From contig NZ_APHW01000004.1 in NCBI RefSeq assembly GCF_002741985.1, positions 1-38,200 of the forward strand: a stretch of 38,200 nucleotides of DNA, written 5' to 3'. Positions 22,273 to 32,229 of this stretch are shown here, piece by piece. The position numbers and the translations under genes are program-made. A model generated the notes under the pieces. The model did not search any database. It worked only from the letters and a program-made list of their open reading frames with translations, and was not told the origin of the DNA. Source of the stretch: Vibrio rotiferianus CAIM 577 = LMG 21460 (GTDB lineage: Bacteria; Pseudomonadota; Gammaproteobacteria; Enterobacterales; Vibrionaceae). Every line of letters begins with the position of its first letter. The stretch's first letter is position 1.

Positions 22273-22472
22273 TTTTTTGCTCCTAAAAAATTTGGTTTGA
22301 TCCAAACCTACATTCAGTTATTTAGGTTTGGTCCTTGTTTGTGCGAGACAAACTATAGTACAGATTGTAGTATGGAAAAAAGCGAAATAAATAGATTGAG
22401 TTCATCGAAAAAAGCGATAATAACGAAACTATTATCTCGATCACTGGAACAGCAATAGATACAAATAGAATT
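22273..22472. promoter_or_regulatory. Divergent prx2/oxyR2 control region
   Basis: 200 bp holding both promoters. On the minus strand TATAGT (22353-22358) is a possible -10 box for prx2, which would give a leader of about 65-75 nt. Sequences resembling the ATAG/CTAT half-sites of OxyR operators are found around 22352-22374. GGTTTG (22294-22299), CAAACC (22303-22308) and AGGTTTGG (22324-22331) are three related half-sites that can form alternative pairs. No strong consensus promoter could be fixed for oxyR2. Confidence 0.5.
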
Positions 22473-23378
22473 ATGAATAAATGGCCTAGCTTGAAGCAGT
22501 TACACTATTTGGTCACTCTGCACGAAACTCGACATTTTAGTGACGCGGCTGAGCGTTGTTTTGTTAGTCAATCGACTTTAAGTAAGGGAATCCAAAACCT
22601 TGAAGAGTTGATTGGTTGCCCGCTTTACGAGAAGAAAGATAAGAAAAGCCCATTGGTCTTCACCCAAGCAGGCGAGATGGTGGTACAGCACGGTCGCGAA
22701 TTGCTTGCGAAAGGACAAGATCTCGTCGAACTGGGTCGCCTATGTCAAGGCGATGATATGGAAGGGCAGCTTAAAGTAGGTTGTATTCCGACCATTGCTC
22801 CTTTCTTGTTGTGCGACCTTGTTCAAGAGGTGAACTACCGCTTCCCTCAATTAAACCTTCTGTTAAGAGAAGACACGACGACTAACTTGCTGCAAGCGCT
22901 CCGCCACGGTGAGTTGGACGTGTTGATTCTTGCTCTGCCTGTTGAGATAGAGGGAATGGAAAGTCGCGTAGTCGGTCAAGACCCATTCCGCATGGTGATC
23001 AGCGCCAATCAAGCGGATTCCGTACCAGTGCCGATCCGTTATGCGGACTTGCCAGATGAATCTGTCTTCTTATTAGAGAAAGAGCACTGTCTTACAGAGC
23101 ACGCGGTTTCAGCGTGTAAGTTGACGGACAAAGAGAAGATAAACCCATTTACCGCGACCAGTCTTCATACCTTAGTGCAGATGGTGGCGAATGGTCTGGG
23201 TACCACGTTTATCCCGCAAATGGCGATTGATCACGGCTTGCTACATAACCAGAACTTGGTGGTAATCGACCCTCCTGGTCAGCAAGCGTATCGCGATATT
23301 GGTTTGGTTTGGCGTCCGAGCTCGTCACGATCAAACACTTTCAATCAATTGGCAGAAGTCGTCTCTGAACTGCTTTAG
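22473..23378 (+). CDS. oxyR2: Peroxide-sensing LysR regulator, OxyR2-like
   Basis: 301-residue LysR-type activator. DNA-binding domain about 3-62 (LKQLHYLVTLHETRHFSDAA, VSQSTLSKGIQNLEELIG). The sensing cysteines are C206 and C215 in EKEHCLTEHAVSAC, nine residues apart as in E. coli OxyR (C199/C208). The residue two before the first cysteine is E204, where E. coli OxyR has Gly. In V. vulnificus the numbers C206, C215 and E204 are those of OxyR2, whose glutamate was linked to hypersensitivity to peroxide. The position next to and divergent from the peroxiredoxin gene is also the same. I recall this from the literature and could not check it here. Confidence 0.88.
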   Translation: MNKWPSLKQLHYLVTLHETRHFSDAAERCFVSQSTLSKGIQNLEELIGCPLYEKKDKKSPLVFTQAGEMVVQHGRELLAKGQDLVELGRLCQGDDMEGQLKVGCIPTIAPFLLCDLVQEVNYRFPQLNLLLREDTTTNLLQALRHGELDVLILALPVEIEGMESRVVGQDPFRMVISANQADSVPVPIRYADLPDESVFLLEKEHCLTEHAVSACKLTDKEKINPFTATSLHTLVQMVANGLGTTFIPQMAIDHGLLHNQNLVVIDPPGQQAYRDIGLVWRPSSSRSNTFNQLAEVVSELL

Positions 23379-23414
23379 CTATTAGTATTAGCCTGCTACT
23401 CCCGATCTAATATC

Positions 23415-23444
23415 AAAAAGCGCACTAGAAATGGTGCGCTTTTT
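23415..23444 (+). terminator. Terminator of oxyR2
   Basis: Stem AAAAAGCGCAC / GTGCGCTTTTT with an 8-nt loop, 36 nt after the oxyR2 stop and ending in a T run. Confidence 0.88.
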
Positions 23445-23630
23445 AGCATTTTATTCTGTACGTGAACTTTAACTTGTAAAATTTTACAGACGAACTTTCA
23501 TGAAGCTTTCATAAAATAGTGAAATTTCACAATGTTAATTTTACACAACTGCCTGTGTAACGCGTTTAAGTCGCGTTTAATTTCCTCTTCCTAGCCCTTG
23601 TGAATACAAGGATTTTTCTCCTGCCTCACT

Positions 23631-23650
23631 ATTCATACGCTTGTTTGAAT
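23631..23650. promoter_or_regulatory. Candidate fatty-acid-regulator (PsrA-like) operator, site 1
   Basis: Imperfect palindrome ATTCATACG..TGTTTGAAT with 7 of 9 arm positions paired. It shares TTGTTTGA with site 2 downstream. The pattern resembles the CAAAC-N4-GTTTG type of site bound by PsrA, a TetR-family regulator of fatty-acid breakdown in gamma-proteobacteria. The assignment is inference from the motif and from the gene controlled. Confidence 0.5.
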
Positions 23651-23714
23651 TCAAAAATAACCTGTAAATTTAATGTAATTTAATTACGTAATAACTTACA
23701 AATTGAACTCAAAA

Positions 23715-23732
23715 ATCAAACACTTGTTTGAT
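23715..23732. promoter_or_regulatory. Candidate fatty-acid-regulator (PsrA-like) operator, site 2
   Basis: ATCAAACACTTGTTTGAT has perfect 8-bp arms around a CT centre. Its centre is 83 bp from that of site 1, close to eight helical turns. A perfect 18-bp palindrome in front of aceBA is best read as a protein operator. PsrA is the leading candidate. Confidence 0.6.
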
Positions 23733-23978
23733 ACCGAATAAAACTTTGAATTTAACGTTTTGTTTACTTGAGGGGTTTCGCTTAAACCTTTGTTGGGTTA
23801 GCTTAATTAAAGGCTTGTAAGACTTATGTCTAGATTGAAAAAGCAATTCAGGTTGCGCAATGTATAGACACAATGAAGCGAAGTGAACACCAAATCGAAG
23901 GATGTAATTTGTTGTTCATAACTTACAAATGTAGCTTTAGGCTGACTGCCCAAGATGGATAAAGCACGTTAAGGATGA

Positions 23979-25613
23979 ATGATTATGCTTGCTCAGACAG
24001 AACAAAAAACACAACAACTAAAGCAAACCCAAGGCATGCTTGAGGTGAATGGAGTCGTTGCTCCTGAACATCAAGCAATTTTCCCTGTTGAAGCCCAAAC
24101 CTTTTTATCTCTACTGTGTGAAAAATTTGCCGGACGTGTTGAACAGTTGCTGGAAGCACGAGAAGAGAAGCAAGCACGCATCGACGCTGGTGAACTGCCA
24201 GACTTTCTACCAGAGACACAAGACATTCGTGAAGGAAGCTGGAAGATCCTTGGAATCCCGCAAGATCTGCAAGATCGCCGAGTGGAAATCACTGGACCAA
24301 CCGATCGCAAGATGGTGATTAACGCACTGAATGCGAATGTAAAAGTGTTCATGGCAGACTTCGAAGATTCGATGTCCCCTGCGTGGAGTAAAGTTCTGGA
24401 TGGTCAAATTAACTTGCGCGATGCTGTTAATGGCACCATCAGCTACACCAACCCTGGCAATGGTAAACACTATCAGCTGGCAGAAGACCCAGCGGTGTTG
24501 ATCTGCCGTGTTCGCGGACTGCATCTAAAAGAAAAACACGTAACGTGGCACGGTCAGATCATTCCAGGTGCGCTATTCGATTTCGCTCTGTACTTCTACA
24601 ACAACTACAAAGCGCTACTGAAAAAAGGAAGCGGTCCTTACTTCTACATTCCGAAACTGCAATCGCATCATGAAGCGAAGTGGTGGAGCGAAGTGTTCCA
24701 TTTCACCGAAGAGTATTTCGGTTTGGATACAGGCACCATCAAAGCGACTGTGCTGATTGAAACCTTACCAGCCGTATTCGAAATGGATGAGATTCTGTTC
24801 TCATTGAAAGAGCACATCGTTGGTTTGAACTGTGGTCGCTGGGATTACATCTTTAGCTACATCAAAACACTGAAAAACCACCCAGATCGCGTACTTCCGG
24901 ATCGCCAAGTTGTGACCATGGATAAGCCATTCCTCAACGCTTACTCAAGATTGTTGGTGCGCACTTGTCATAAACGTGGCGCATTTGCGATGGGCGGCAT
25001 GGCAGCCTTTATCCCGGCTAAAGACCCACAAGAAAACCAACAAGTGCTGGATAAGATCCACAACGATAAATCGTTAGAAGCGAATAACGGTCATGACGGC
25101 ACTTGGGTTGCTCACCCGGGGTTGGCAGACACCGCAATGGAAGTGTTCAGTGCCACACTGGGGCAGCGCACTAACCAATTGGATGTGAGCCGCTCAGAAG
25201 ACGCACCAATCACCGCCGCAGAGTTACTTGAACCGTGCGAGGGTGAACGCTCAGAAGAAGGTATGCGCCACAACATCCGCGTTGCGCTGCAATACATCGA
25301 AGCGTGGATCTCTGGCAATGGTTGTGTGCCGATTTACGGACTGATGGAAGACGCAGCAACGGCTGAAATCTCACGCGCTTCTATCTGGCAATGGATTCAA
25401 CACGGCAAGGCGCTCGACAACGGATTGAAGGTCACGAAAGAGCTGTTCGAACTCTACCTGAAAGAAGAGATTGAAGTCGTGAAGCAAGAAATTGGTGAGC
25501 AGCGCTACCAAGCTGGTCGATTTGAAGAAGCGGCAGACTTGATGGCGAGACTTACCACCAGTGATGAACTGACCAACTTTTTAACCATTCCAGGTTATGA
25601 CTACTTGGATTAA
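23979..25613 (+). CDS. aceB: Malate synthase A
   Basis: 544-residue enzyme of the glyoxylate shunt: glyoxylate plus acetyl-CoA to malate. The malate synthase signature KEHIVGLNCGRWDYIF lies at about residues 270-285. The region VFMADFEDSMSPAW (about 125) carries further active-site residues, and GGMAAFIPAKDP and DGTWVAHPGL are typical of form A. The length matches E. coli AceB (533). ATG at 23979 has AGG 4 nt before it; the ATG at 23985 is an alternative. aceA follows after 148 nt. No aceK is present downstream, as usual outside the enterics. Confidence 0.96.
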   Translation: MIMLAQTEQKTQQLKQTQGMLEVNGVVAPEHQAIFPVEAQTFLSLLCEKFAGRVEQLLEAREEKQARIDAGELPDFLPETQDIREGSWKILGIPQDLQDRRVEITGPTDRKMVINALNANVKVFMADFEDSMSPAWSKVLDGQINLRDAVNGTISYTNPGNGKHYQLAEDPAVLICRVRGLHLKEKHVTWHGQIIPGALFDFALYFYNNYKALLKKGSGPYFYIPKLQSHHEAKWWSEVFHFTEEYFGLDTGTIKATVLIETLPAVFEMDEILFSLKEHIVGLNCGRWDYIFSYIKTLKNHPDRVLPDRQVVTMDKPFLNAYSRLLVRTCHKRGAFAMGGMAAFIPAKDPQENQQVLDKIHNDKSLEANNGHDGTWVAHPGLADTAMEVFSATLGQRTNQLDVSRSEDAPITAAELLEPCEGERSEEGMRHNIRVALQYIEAWISGNGCVPIYGLMEDAATAEISRASIWQWIQHGKALDNGLKVTKELFELYLKEEIEVVKQEIGEQRYQAGRFEEAADLMARLTTSDELTNFLTIPGYDYLD

Positions 25614-25682
25614 CCCAAAGATTTAGAACACTCAATTTATTTAACTAATACATGTTTATTTAACCAATACGTGAAGGATTCG

Positions 25683-25705
25683 AGGCAGATAAGGATGTAC
25701 TGCCT
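25683..25705 (+). promoter_or_regulatory. Hairpin in the aceB-aceA spacer
   Basis: Stem AGGCAG / CTGCCT with an 11-nt loop in the 148-bp spacer. It has no U run, so it is more likely an mRNA processing or stability element that tunes aceA relative to aceB than a full terminator. Confidence 0.4.
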
Positions 25706-25761
25706 GAGAACGGAAAACTCAACGCACACGCAAAAGTGCACATTATAAGAGGGATAGACCA

Positions 25762-27075
25762 ATGACTAACTTAACTCGCCGCCAACAAATTGAAGCTTTG
25801 GAAAAAGATTGGGCAACCAACCCACGCTGGAAAAACGTAAAGCGCACTTACACAGCAGAAGAAGTAGTAGAACTGCGTGGTTCTATGGTGCCTGCGAACA
25901 CAATCGCACAACGTGGTGCTGACAAACTTTGGTCACTGGTCAACGGTAGCTCAAAGAAAGGCTATGTAAACTGTCTTGGTGCACTGACGGGCGGTCAAGC
26001 CGTACAGCAGGCGAAAGCGGGTATTGAAGCTATTTACCTATCTGGCTGGCAGGTAGCGGCGGACAACAATACCGCTTCGACTATGTACCCAGACCAATCA
26101 CTGTACCCAGTAGATTCTGTACCGTCGGTAGTAAAACGCATCAATAACTCATTCCGTCGTGCAGACCAAATTCAGTGGTCAGCAGGTAAGTCACCAGAAG
26201 ACGAAGGCGGTATTGATTACTTCCTACCAATCGTAGCGGATGCAGAAGCAGGCTTTGGTGGTGTACTTAACGCTTACGAGCTAATGAAATCGATGATCGA
26301 TGCAGGTGCGGCAGGTGTTCACTTTGAAGACCAACTGGCATCAGTGAAGAAGTGTGGCCATATGGGCGGTAAAGTACTGGTTCCGACTCAAGAAGCGGTG
26401 CAAAAACTGGTCGCGGCTCGCCTAGCAGCGGACGTTGCTGGCACGACAACGCTGGTAATTGCACGTACCGATGCAAACGCAGCAGACCTACTAACGTCTG
26501 ATTGTGACCCATACGATAAAGATTTCATCGTTGGTGAGCGTACTCAAGAAGGTTTCTACCGTGTTCGCGCAGGTATCGACCAAGCAATCTCTCGTGGTCT
26601 AGCTTATGCACCATATGCGGACCTTATCTGGTGTGAGACAGCAACGCCTTGTCTAGAAGAAGCACGTAAGTTTGCAGAAGCAATTCATGCAGAGTACCCA
26701 GACCAACTGTTGGCATACAACTGTTCGCCTTCATTCAACTGGGAGAAGAACCTAGATGCTGAAACTATTGCTAAGTTCCAACAAGAGCTGGCGGACATGG
26801 GCTACAAGTACCAGTTCATCACACTAGCTGGCATCCACAACATGTGGTTCAACATGTTCGAACTGGCACACGCTTACGCACAAGGCGAAGGCATGCGTCA
26901 TTACGTTGAGAAGGTTCAACGTCCTGAGTTTGAAGCGGCAGAAAAAGGTTATACGTTCGTAGCGCACCAACAAGAGGTTGGTACGGGTTACTTCGATAGA
27001 ATGACCAACACCATCCAAGGTGGACAATCATCAGTGACGGCACTGACAGGTTCTACTGAAGAAGATCAGTTTTAA
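25762..27075 (+). CDS. aceA: Isocitrate lyase
   Basis: 437-residue enzyme that splits isocitrate into succinate and glyoxylate, the first step of the glyoxylate shunt. The catalytic motif [14 protein letters not shown] is intact at about residues 194-207. The metal-binding region [11 protein letters not shown] (about 156-166) and the C-terminal [20 protein letters not shown] are typical. The length matches E. coli AceA (434). GAGGGATAGACC precedes the ATG. It is followed by two hairpins, of which 27165-27189 is the terminator. Confidence 0.97.
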   Translation: MTNLTRRQQIEALEKDWATNPRWKNVKRTYTAEEVVELRGSMVPANTIAQRGADKLWSLVNGSSKKGYVNCLGALTGGQAVQQAKAGIEAIYLSGWQVAADNNTASTMYPDQSLYPVDSVPSVVKRINNSFRRADQIQWSAGKSPEDEGGIDYFLPIVADAEAGFGGVLNAYELMKSMIDAGAAGVHFEDQLASVKKCGHMGGKVLVPTQEAVQKLVAARLAADVAGTTTLVIARTDANAADLLTSDCDPYDKDFIVGERTQEGFYRVRAGIDQAISRGLAYAPYADLIWCETATPCLEEARKFAEAIHAEYPDQLLAYNCSPSFNWEKNLDAETIAKFQQELADMGYKYQFITLAGIHNMWFNMFELAHAYAQGEGMRHYVEKVQRPEFEAAEKGYTFVAHQQEVGTGYFDRMTNTIQGGQSSVTALTGSTEEDQF

Positions 27076-27090
27076 TCACTAGTAGGTGAT

Positions 27091-27116
27091 AGCGAGAAAA
27101 AGCAGGCTTTCTCGCT
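27091..27116 (+). repeat. Hairpin after aceA
   Basis: Perfect 9-bp stem AGCGAGAAA / TTTCTCGCT with an 8-nt loop, 15 nt after the aceA stop and 48 nt before the true terminator. It has no U run and may protect the 3' end of the message. Confidence 0.6.
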
Positions 27117-27164
27117 ACACATCAAAAGTGGATAATCGATTCTGGTAAAAATTGATATGTTTTG

Positions 27165-27189
27165 AGCGGCGGGAATCGCCGCTTTTTTT
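27165..27189 (+). terminator. Terminator of aceBA
   Basis: Stem AGCGGCG / CGCCGCT with a GGAAT loop followed by seven T. Confidence 0.9.
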
Positions 27190-27214
27190 GTTATCGCAAT
27201 GGGTATTTTACCAC

Positions 27215-27664
27215 TTATTCATTGGACTCGAGCTCTTCTGGCTCTACCTCTTCTTGTAGTTCAAGTAAGTTAATAGCGATGGTCACAAAATCGGTATCAG
27301 TGATGATCCCAACCAAATGTCCTTTATTGACCACAGGAAGGCAACCTACTTTATGTTTTTGCATATAGATGGCGCTTTCTTTCAGGCCTGCTCTTGGTTC
27401 TGCAGTCATGATGTTGGTATGCATCACTTCATATAAAGGAGTATCGAGAGTAAACGATTGTTCCGCCTCGTCTGGGTGCAAACAGGATTCTTGTGCGGCA
27501 AGAATATCGCGGTGAGTCACCAAGCCTTTTAAATGTTTATTGGCATCAACAACCGGAATATGTCGAATATCAAGCGCCTCCATCATGCTTTTTGCATCAC
27601 GCAGTGTGTGTTCGCGCAATAAAGTATGAGGGTTACGAGTCATCATATCTTCAACCTTGATCAT
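27215..27664 (-). CDS. Two-CBS-domain protein
   Basis: 149 residues made of two CBS modules (about 5-62 and 80-140): VEDMMTRNPHTLLREHTLRD, DIRHIPVVDANKHLKGLVTH, then MTAEPRAGLKESAIYMQKHK and VGCLPVVNKGHLVGIITDTD. Such pairs bind adenine nucleotides and often act as energy sensors, but no partner is visible here. The start is ATG 27664 with GGAGG 5 nt upstream. A TTG further up (27676) overlaps that Shine-Dalgarno sequence and is not credible. The C-terminus is acidic (EEVEPEELESNE). Single gene between aceA and a small secreted protein. Confidence 0.88.
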   Translation of the reverse strand: MIKVEDMMTRNPHTLLREHTLRDAKSMMEALDIRHIPVVDANKHLKGLVTHRDILAAQESCLHPDEAEQSFTLDTPLYEVMHTNIMTAEPRAGLKESAIYMQKHKVGCLPVVNKGHLVGIITDTDFVTIAINLLELQEEVEPEELESNE

Positions 27665-27858
27665 AAAGACCTCCAACGGTGTTGTCCTTTTCTTAAATAT
27701 AGAGAAAAAATCAAACTATATCTGGGAGCTAACTCGTTTTTCATTAATAAAATAAGACGATTAGATGGAGATCAATCAGAGGTGTAAATGGGCTGGTATT
27801 TTCCATAAATCCAGCTACTCAATTGGGGGAGATTTAGAATGTAAGCGCTATCATAAAT

Positions 27859-27894
27859 AACCAAAGCTAAGGCGCTTAAACCTTAGCTTTGGTT
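27859..27894 (-). terminator. Terminator hairpin of the small Cys protein gene
   Basis: Perfect 14-bp stem AACCAAAGCTAAGG / CCTTAGCTTTGGTT with an 8-nt loop, 4 nt past the stop codon on the minus strand. The U run is weak (ATTTAT). Confidence 0.75.
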
Positions 27895-27898
27895 ACTC

Positions 27899-28120
27899 TT
27901 AACGTTGCTTAAAATGCACACAAATAAGACCATAAGCTTTCGCGTCGACACAGCGACCGATGTAGCTTTTATCTGGCAGGTTGACGGCGCATAAACGAGG
28001 TACCTGTTTTAGGTAACAGGCGTCTTGTATCACTTTGAGCCGATCATTGCTGGTGCTTGCTATTGCACCAGATGAAAACGCGAGTACGGCAGCACTCAGC
28101 GCTAGAGTTAACATCTTCAT
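27899..28120 (-). CDS. Small secreted cysteine-containing protein
   Basis: 73 residues. Signal peptide MKMLTLALSAAVLAFSSGAIA, then about 52 residues with four cysteines (DACYLKQ, PRLCAV, GRCVDA, GLICVHF) that could form two disulfides in the periplasm or outside. AGGTAAG precedes the start. The family is unknown to me. The small, basic, disulfide-rich form would suit an exported effector, inhibitor or envelope factor, but nothing here decides it. Confidence 0.7.
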   Translation of the reverse strand: MKMLTLALSAAVLAFSSGAIASTSNDRLKVIQDACYLKQVPRLCAVNLPDKSYIGRCVDAKAYGLICVHFKQR

Positions 28121-28375
28121 ACTTACCTCAATAAATGTCTAAAGAGCAAATGCTCACTTTCAATATAGTTCATCTACTTTGCTACTGATGCATTTGTTAG
28201 TTATCGCTGTTGGTTACTGAAAAAATGCCATGCGAGCCAGTTTGCATTTTTCACTGATAAGGTATGTGGTCAGAATGTAATCTAATGAGTTGAATCGCAC
28301 ATTTTTACTTGCTTGATTTTACTAGATAAGCCTGTGATAGAAGATACGCGCAACCTAATTAGAACGAAGATAATT
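28121..28375. other. Divergent intergenic region
   Basis: About 255 bp between the small Cys protein (-) and the protease (+). It is AT-rich and should hold both promoters. No recognisable operator or RNA was seen. Confidence 0.35.
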
Positions 28376-29541
28376 ATGTATAAAACACTGAGGTACAAAA
28401 AACTCATCGCGATGGCTATTGCGACATTGAGCGTACAATCTGCTCAGGCTATCGTGCTCGGTTCGTTGGAGAGGAATCCTTCTGATCGCGTAACAATACG
28501 GGCGAGCAACATGGCGGAGTTTCCAATATGTGGGGGAACTCTTGTTGATAAGCAATGGGTACTGACTGCGGCACACTGTGTTGTTATGGGGCAAGGCACT
28601 GATGAGAGTTCATATTATGTTACAACTCCTGGTGATCTTGCGGTTACCGCCAAAGCTTACGACCTTAATAGTACCTATATAGATAATTATTACACGGTTT
28701 CTCATGTTGTAGTTCATCCGAACTACACTCGAATTGCTAAAGCTAAATTGGATAAAAAAGGCAACGTCGTGCCAATTCAAACGGCTCTAGATAGTGATAT
28801 AGCCTTACTATACCTTGATCGCCCAGTTACTAATGCCGCTGTTGCAACACTGGCTTCCATGGATGATATGATCGAGATTGAAGCAAGGTTAAACCTCGAT
28901 TGGAGTCAGGAGTACACGACAAATCAGCGCTACCCAAATGTATCCGTATTTGGTTGGGGAACCACGACACCAAAAGCTGAAATTCCATCAGTTTATCTTC
29001 AAAAAACTACGAGTGCATTTTTACCAATTGATCAGTGCTATGAGCGTTTGGAAGTTGGGCATAGTTACCCTGGTGTGATTAACTCGAGAAATAATCAAAC
29101 TAAACTTTGTACCTTACCAACAGAGGTTGATGTTCTCGAACCGCACGATCGGACGCAGTATGGCAATAGTGCTTGTAAAGGAGACAGTGGTGGTCCGTTA
29201 ATTGATGATGCGACTGGTTTGCAAATCGGTATCGTGAGTGGGGGGGGCCGATTATTTTACCGACTTGTGGTTCTGTCACGATACCTAGCTTTTTTACCAA
29301 AGTAAGTCACTATTATGACTGGATACAGTCTTACGTTACCGCTGATGCGCCGCCCACGAGTTATATTATTGAGCCGAACTTTATTATTGTGGCCAGAGAA
29401 GAAGCCGAACAAGAGTGCCATGACGGTATTGCTACTAACAACTGTAACTTTAGAGGCTCTGAAGACGAGGGTGGTAGCTTAGGCGCTTGGCTATTCGGCT
29501 TGCTTGTTCCACTGGTGTGGGCGCGCCGACGCAAAAGTTAA
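28376..29541 (+). pseudogene. Trypsin-like serine protease with GlyGly-CTERM tail, frameshifted at a G8 tract
   Basis: The start is ATG 28376, giving signal peptide MYKTLRYKKLIAMAIATLSVQSAQA. The S1 catalytic triad is intact: LTAAHCV, DSDIALLYLD and KGDSGGPL. At 29239-29246 eight G shift the frame and the protein would end at 29305 with unrelated residues. In the next frame the family sequence resumes (TCGSVTIPSFFTKVSHYYDW). It ends GGSLGAWLFGLLVPLVWARR, a GlyGly-CTERM sorting tail (Gly motif, membrane helix, Arg cluster) of the type processed by rhombosortase on type II secreted Vibrio proteases such as VesB. Nine (or six) G would restore 388 residues. Phase variation, mutation or sequencing error are all possible. 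The truncated form keeps the triad but lacks the C-terminal barrel helix and sorting tail. Confidence 0.85.
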
Positions 29542-29576
29542 ACGATCAACGACTGATAAATACATTTGGACATTTT

Positions 29577-29603
29577 AAAAAGCAGCGCACTTCGCTGCTT
29601 TTT
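29577..29603 (+). terminator. Terminator downstream of the protease gene
   Basis: Stem AAAAAGCAGCG / CGCTGCTTTTT with a CACTT loop, 35 nt after the restored protease stop. Its location supports 29541 as the original end of the gene. Confidence 0.88.
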
Positions 29604-29785
29604 TATGTGTGCCTTTTCTGCATCTTTCACGTTTTATTACACTCTTAGTGAAAGCTTTTACAGTCAATCTAGGGGGATTTGCTTGCTATTGCAGCATGTA
29701 AACATATACTAGTCTGCTGCGAAAAACTCGTCGCAATTTTATCGTCGTTCTTGACGTGATTTGACCAATAGATAAGACAAGTAAC

Positions 29786-30838
29786 ATGCAAGTATCAGAT
29801 TTCCATTTCGACCTTCCAGATGAACTTATCGCTCGTTACCCTCAGCCAGAGCGTACTGCTAGCCGACTGCTGCAAATGGACGGCAATACAGGTGAGCTAA
29901 TTGATGGCACGTTTACTGATGTGTTAGAACAAGTTCAAGCCGGTGACCTAGTGGTTTTCAACAATACTCGTGTAATTCCTGCGCGTATGTTTGGTCGAAA
30001 AGCGTCCGGCGGTAAGCTAGAAGTGCTGGTGGAGCGTATGCTCGATGAGAAAAGCATTCTGGCTCACGTTCGCTGTTCTAAGTCGCCTAAACCAGGCACA
30101 ACCATCCTTGTTGGCGAGAACGACGAATACTCAGCTGAGATGGTGGCACGTCATGACGCGCTGTTTGAGCTGAAATTTAACTCTGATAAAACGGTACTCG
30201 AGATTTTGGAAGAAATTGGTCACATGCCACTTCCTCCATACATCGACCGCCCAGATGAAGACGCGGATAAAGAGCGTTACCAAACGGTTTATAACCAAAA
30301 GCCAGGTGCGGTTGCAGCGCCGACGGCGGGCCTTCACTTTGATGATGTTCTGCTTGAGAAAATCAAAGCGAAAGGCGCTGAGTTTGCATACGTTACTTTG
30401 CACGTGGGCGCGGGTACGTTCCAACCAGTAAAAGTGGATGACATTAACGATCACCACATGCACGCAGAATACGTAGAAGTACCGCAGGATGTTGTGGATG
30501 CGATTAACGCAACTAAAGCGCGCGGCGGTCGAATCGTCGCAGTCGGTACAACATCAGTGCGTTCACTAGAAAGTGCAGCTCAAGACGCGCTGAAAAAGGG
30601 GACAGAATTGGTTCCTTTTTTTGGCGATACTGAAATCTTTATCTACCCTGGTTACGAGTACCAGCTGGTGGATTGCTTGATCACCAACTTTCACTTACCA
30701 GAATCAACGTTAATTATGTTGGTGAGTGCGTTTGCTGGTTACGAGAACACCATGAATGCTTACAAGCACGCGGTGGAAAACAAATACCGTTTCTTCTCGT
30801 ACGGTGACTCAATGTTTATTAAAAAGAAGACAGCATAA
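29786..30838 (+). CDS. queA: S-adenosylmethionine:tRNA ribosyltransferase-isomerase QueA
   Basis: 350-residue cytosolic enzyme of queuosine synthesis, which transfers and isomerises the ribose of SAM onto 7-aminomethyl-deazaguanine in tRNA to give epoxyqueuosine. Typical blocks are [64 protein letters not shown]-type [14 protein letters not shown], and [19 protein letters not shown]. The length matches E. coli QueA (356). It precedes tgt in the order shared by many proteobacteria, but with a 205-bp structured spacer instead of a short gap. Confidence 0.97.
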   Translation: MQVSDFHFDLPDELIARYPQPERTASRLLQMDGNTGELIDGTFTDVLEQVQAGDLVVFNNTRVIPARMFGRKASGGKLEVLVERMLDEKSILAHVRCSKSPKPGTTILVGENDEYSAEMVARHDALFELKFNSDKTVLEILEEIGHMPLPPYIDRPDEDADKERYQTVYNQKPGAVAAPTAGLHFDDVLLEKIKAKGAEFAYVTLHVGAGTFQPVKVDDINDHHMHAEYVEVPQDVVDAINATKARGGRIVAVGTTSVRSLESAAQDALKKGTELVPFFGDTEIFIYPGYEYQLVDCLITNFHLPESTLIMLVSAFAGYENTMNAYKHAVENKYRFFSYGDSMFIKKKTA

Positions 30839-32180
<1,342 letters not shown>

Positions 32181-32199
32181 TTAACAGATTAAAAGAATT

Positions 32200-32229
32200 A
32201 AAGCCTTTGGCATGTTGCCAGAGGCTTTT
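32200..32229 (+). terminator. Terminator of tgt
   Basis: Imperfect stem AAAGCCTTTGGC / GCCAGAGGCTTT with an ATGTT loop, ending in a short T run. It separates queA-tgt from yajC-secDF. Confidence 0.7.

Larger units (their letters stand above)
23445..23978 (+). promoter_or_regulatory. Long AT-rich control region upstream of aceBA
   Basis: About 530 bp without a gene. It contains two related palindromes (23631-23650 and 23715-23732) described separately, a small hairpin CCTTG/CAAGG at 23596-23611, and several possible -10 elements in the AT-rich stretch 23660-23760. AAGGA at 23971-23975 is the ribosome binding site of aceB. The length suggests that the glyoxylate shunt is controlled by more than one regulator. 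Confidence 0.6.

Noticed and set aside
22373..22472. GAAAAAAGCG repeated twice upstream of oxyR2 (near 22374 and 22410)
   Set aside because: The short A-rich repeat is within what AT-rich promoter DNA shows by chance, and no symmetry supports an operator.
27665..27676. TTG start for the CBS-domain protein
   Set aside because: It overlaps the GGAGG ribosome site of the ATG at 27664.
28313..28375. TTG start giving 21 more residues to the protease
   Set aside because: It would bury the signal peptide behind a charged stretch; ATG 28376 gives a proper one.
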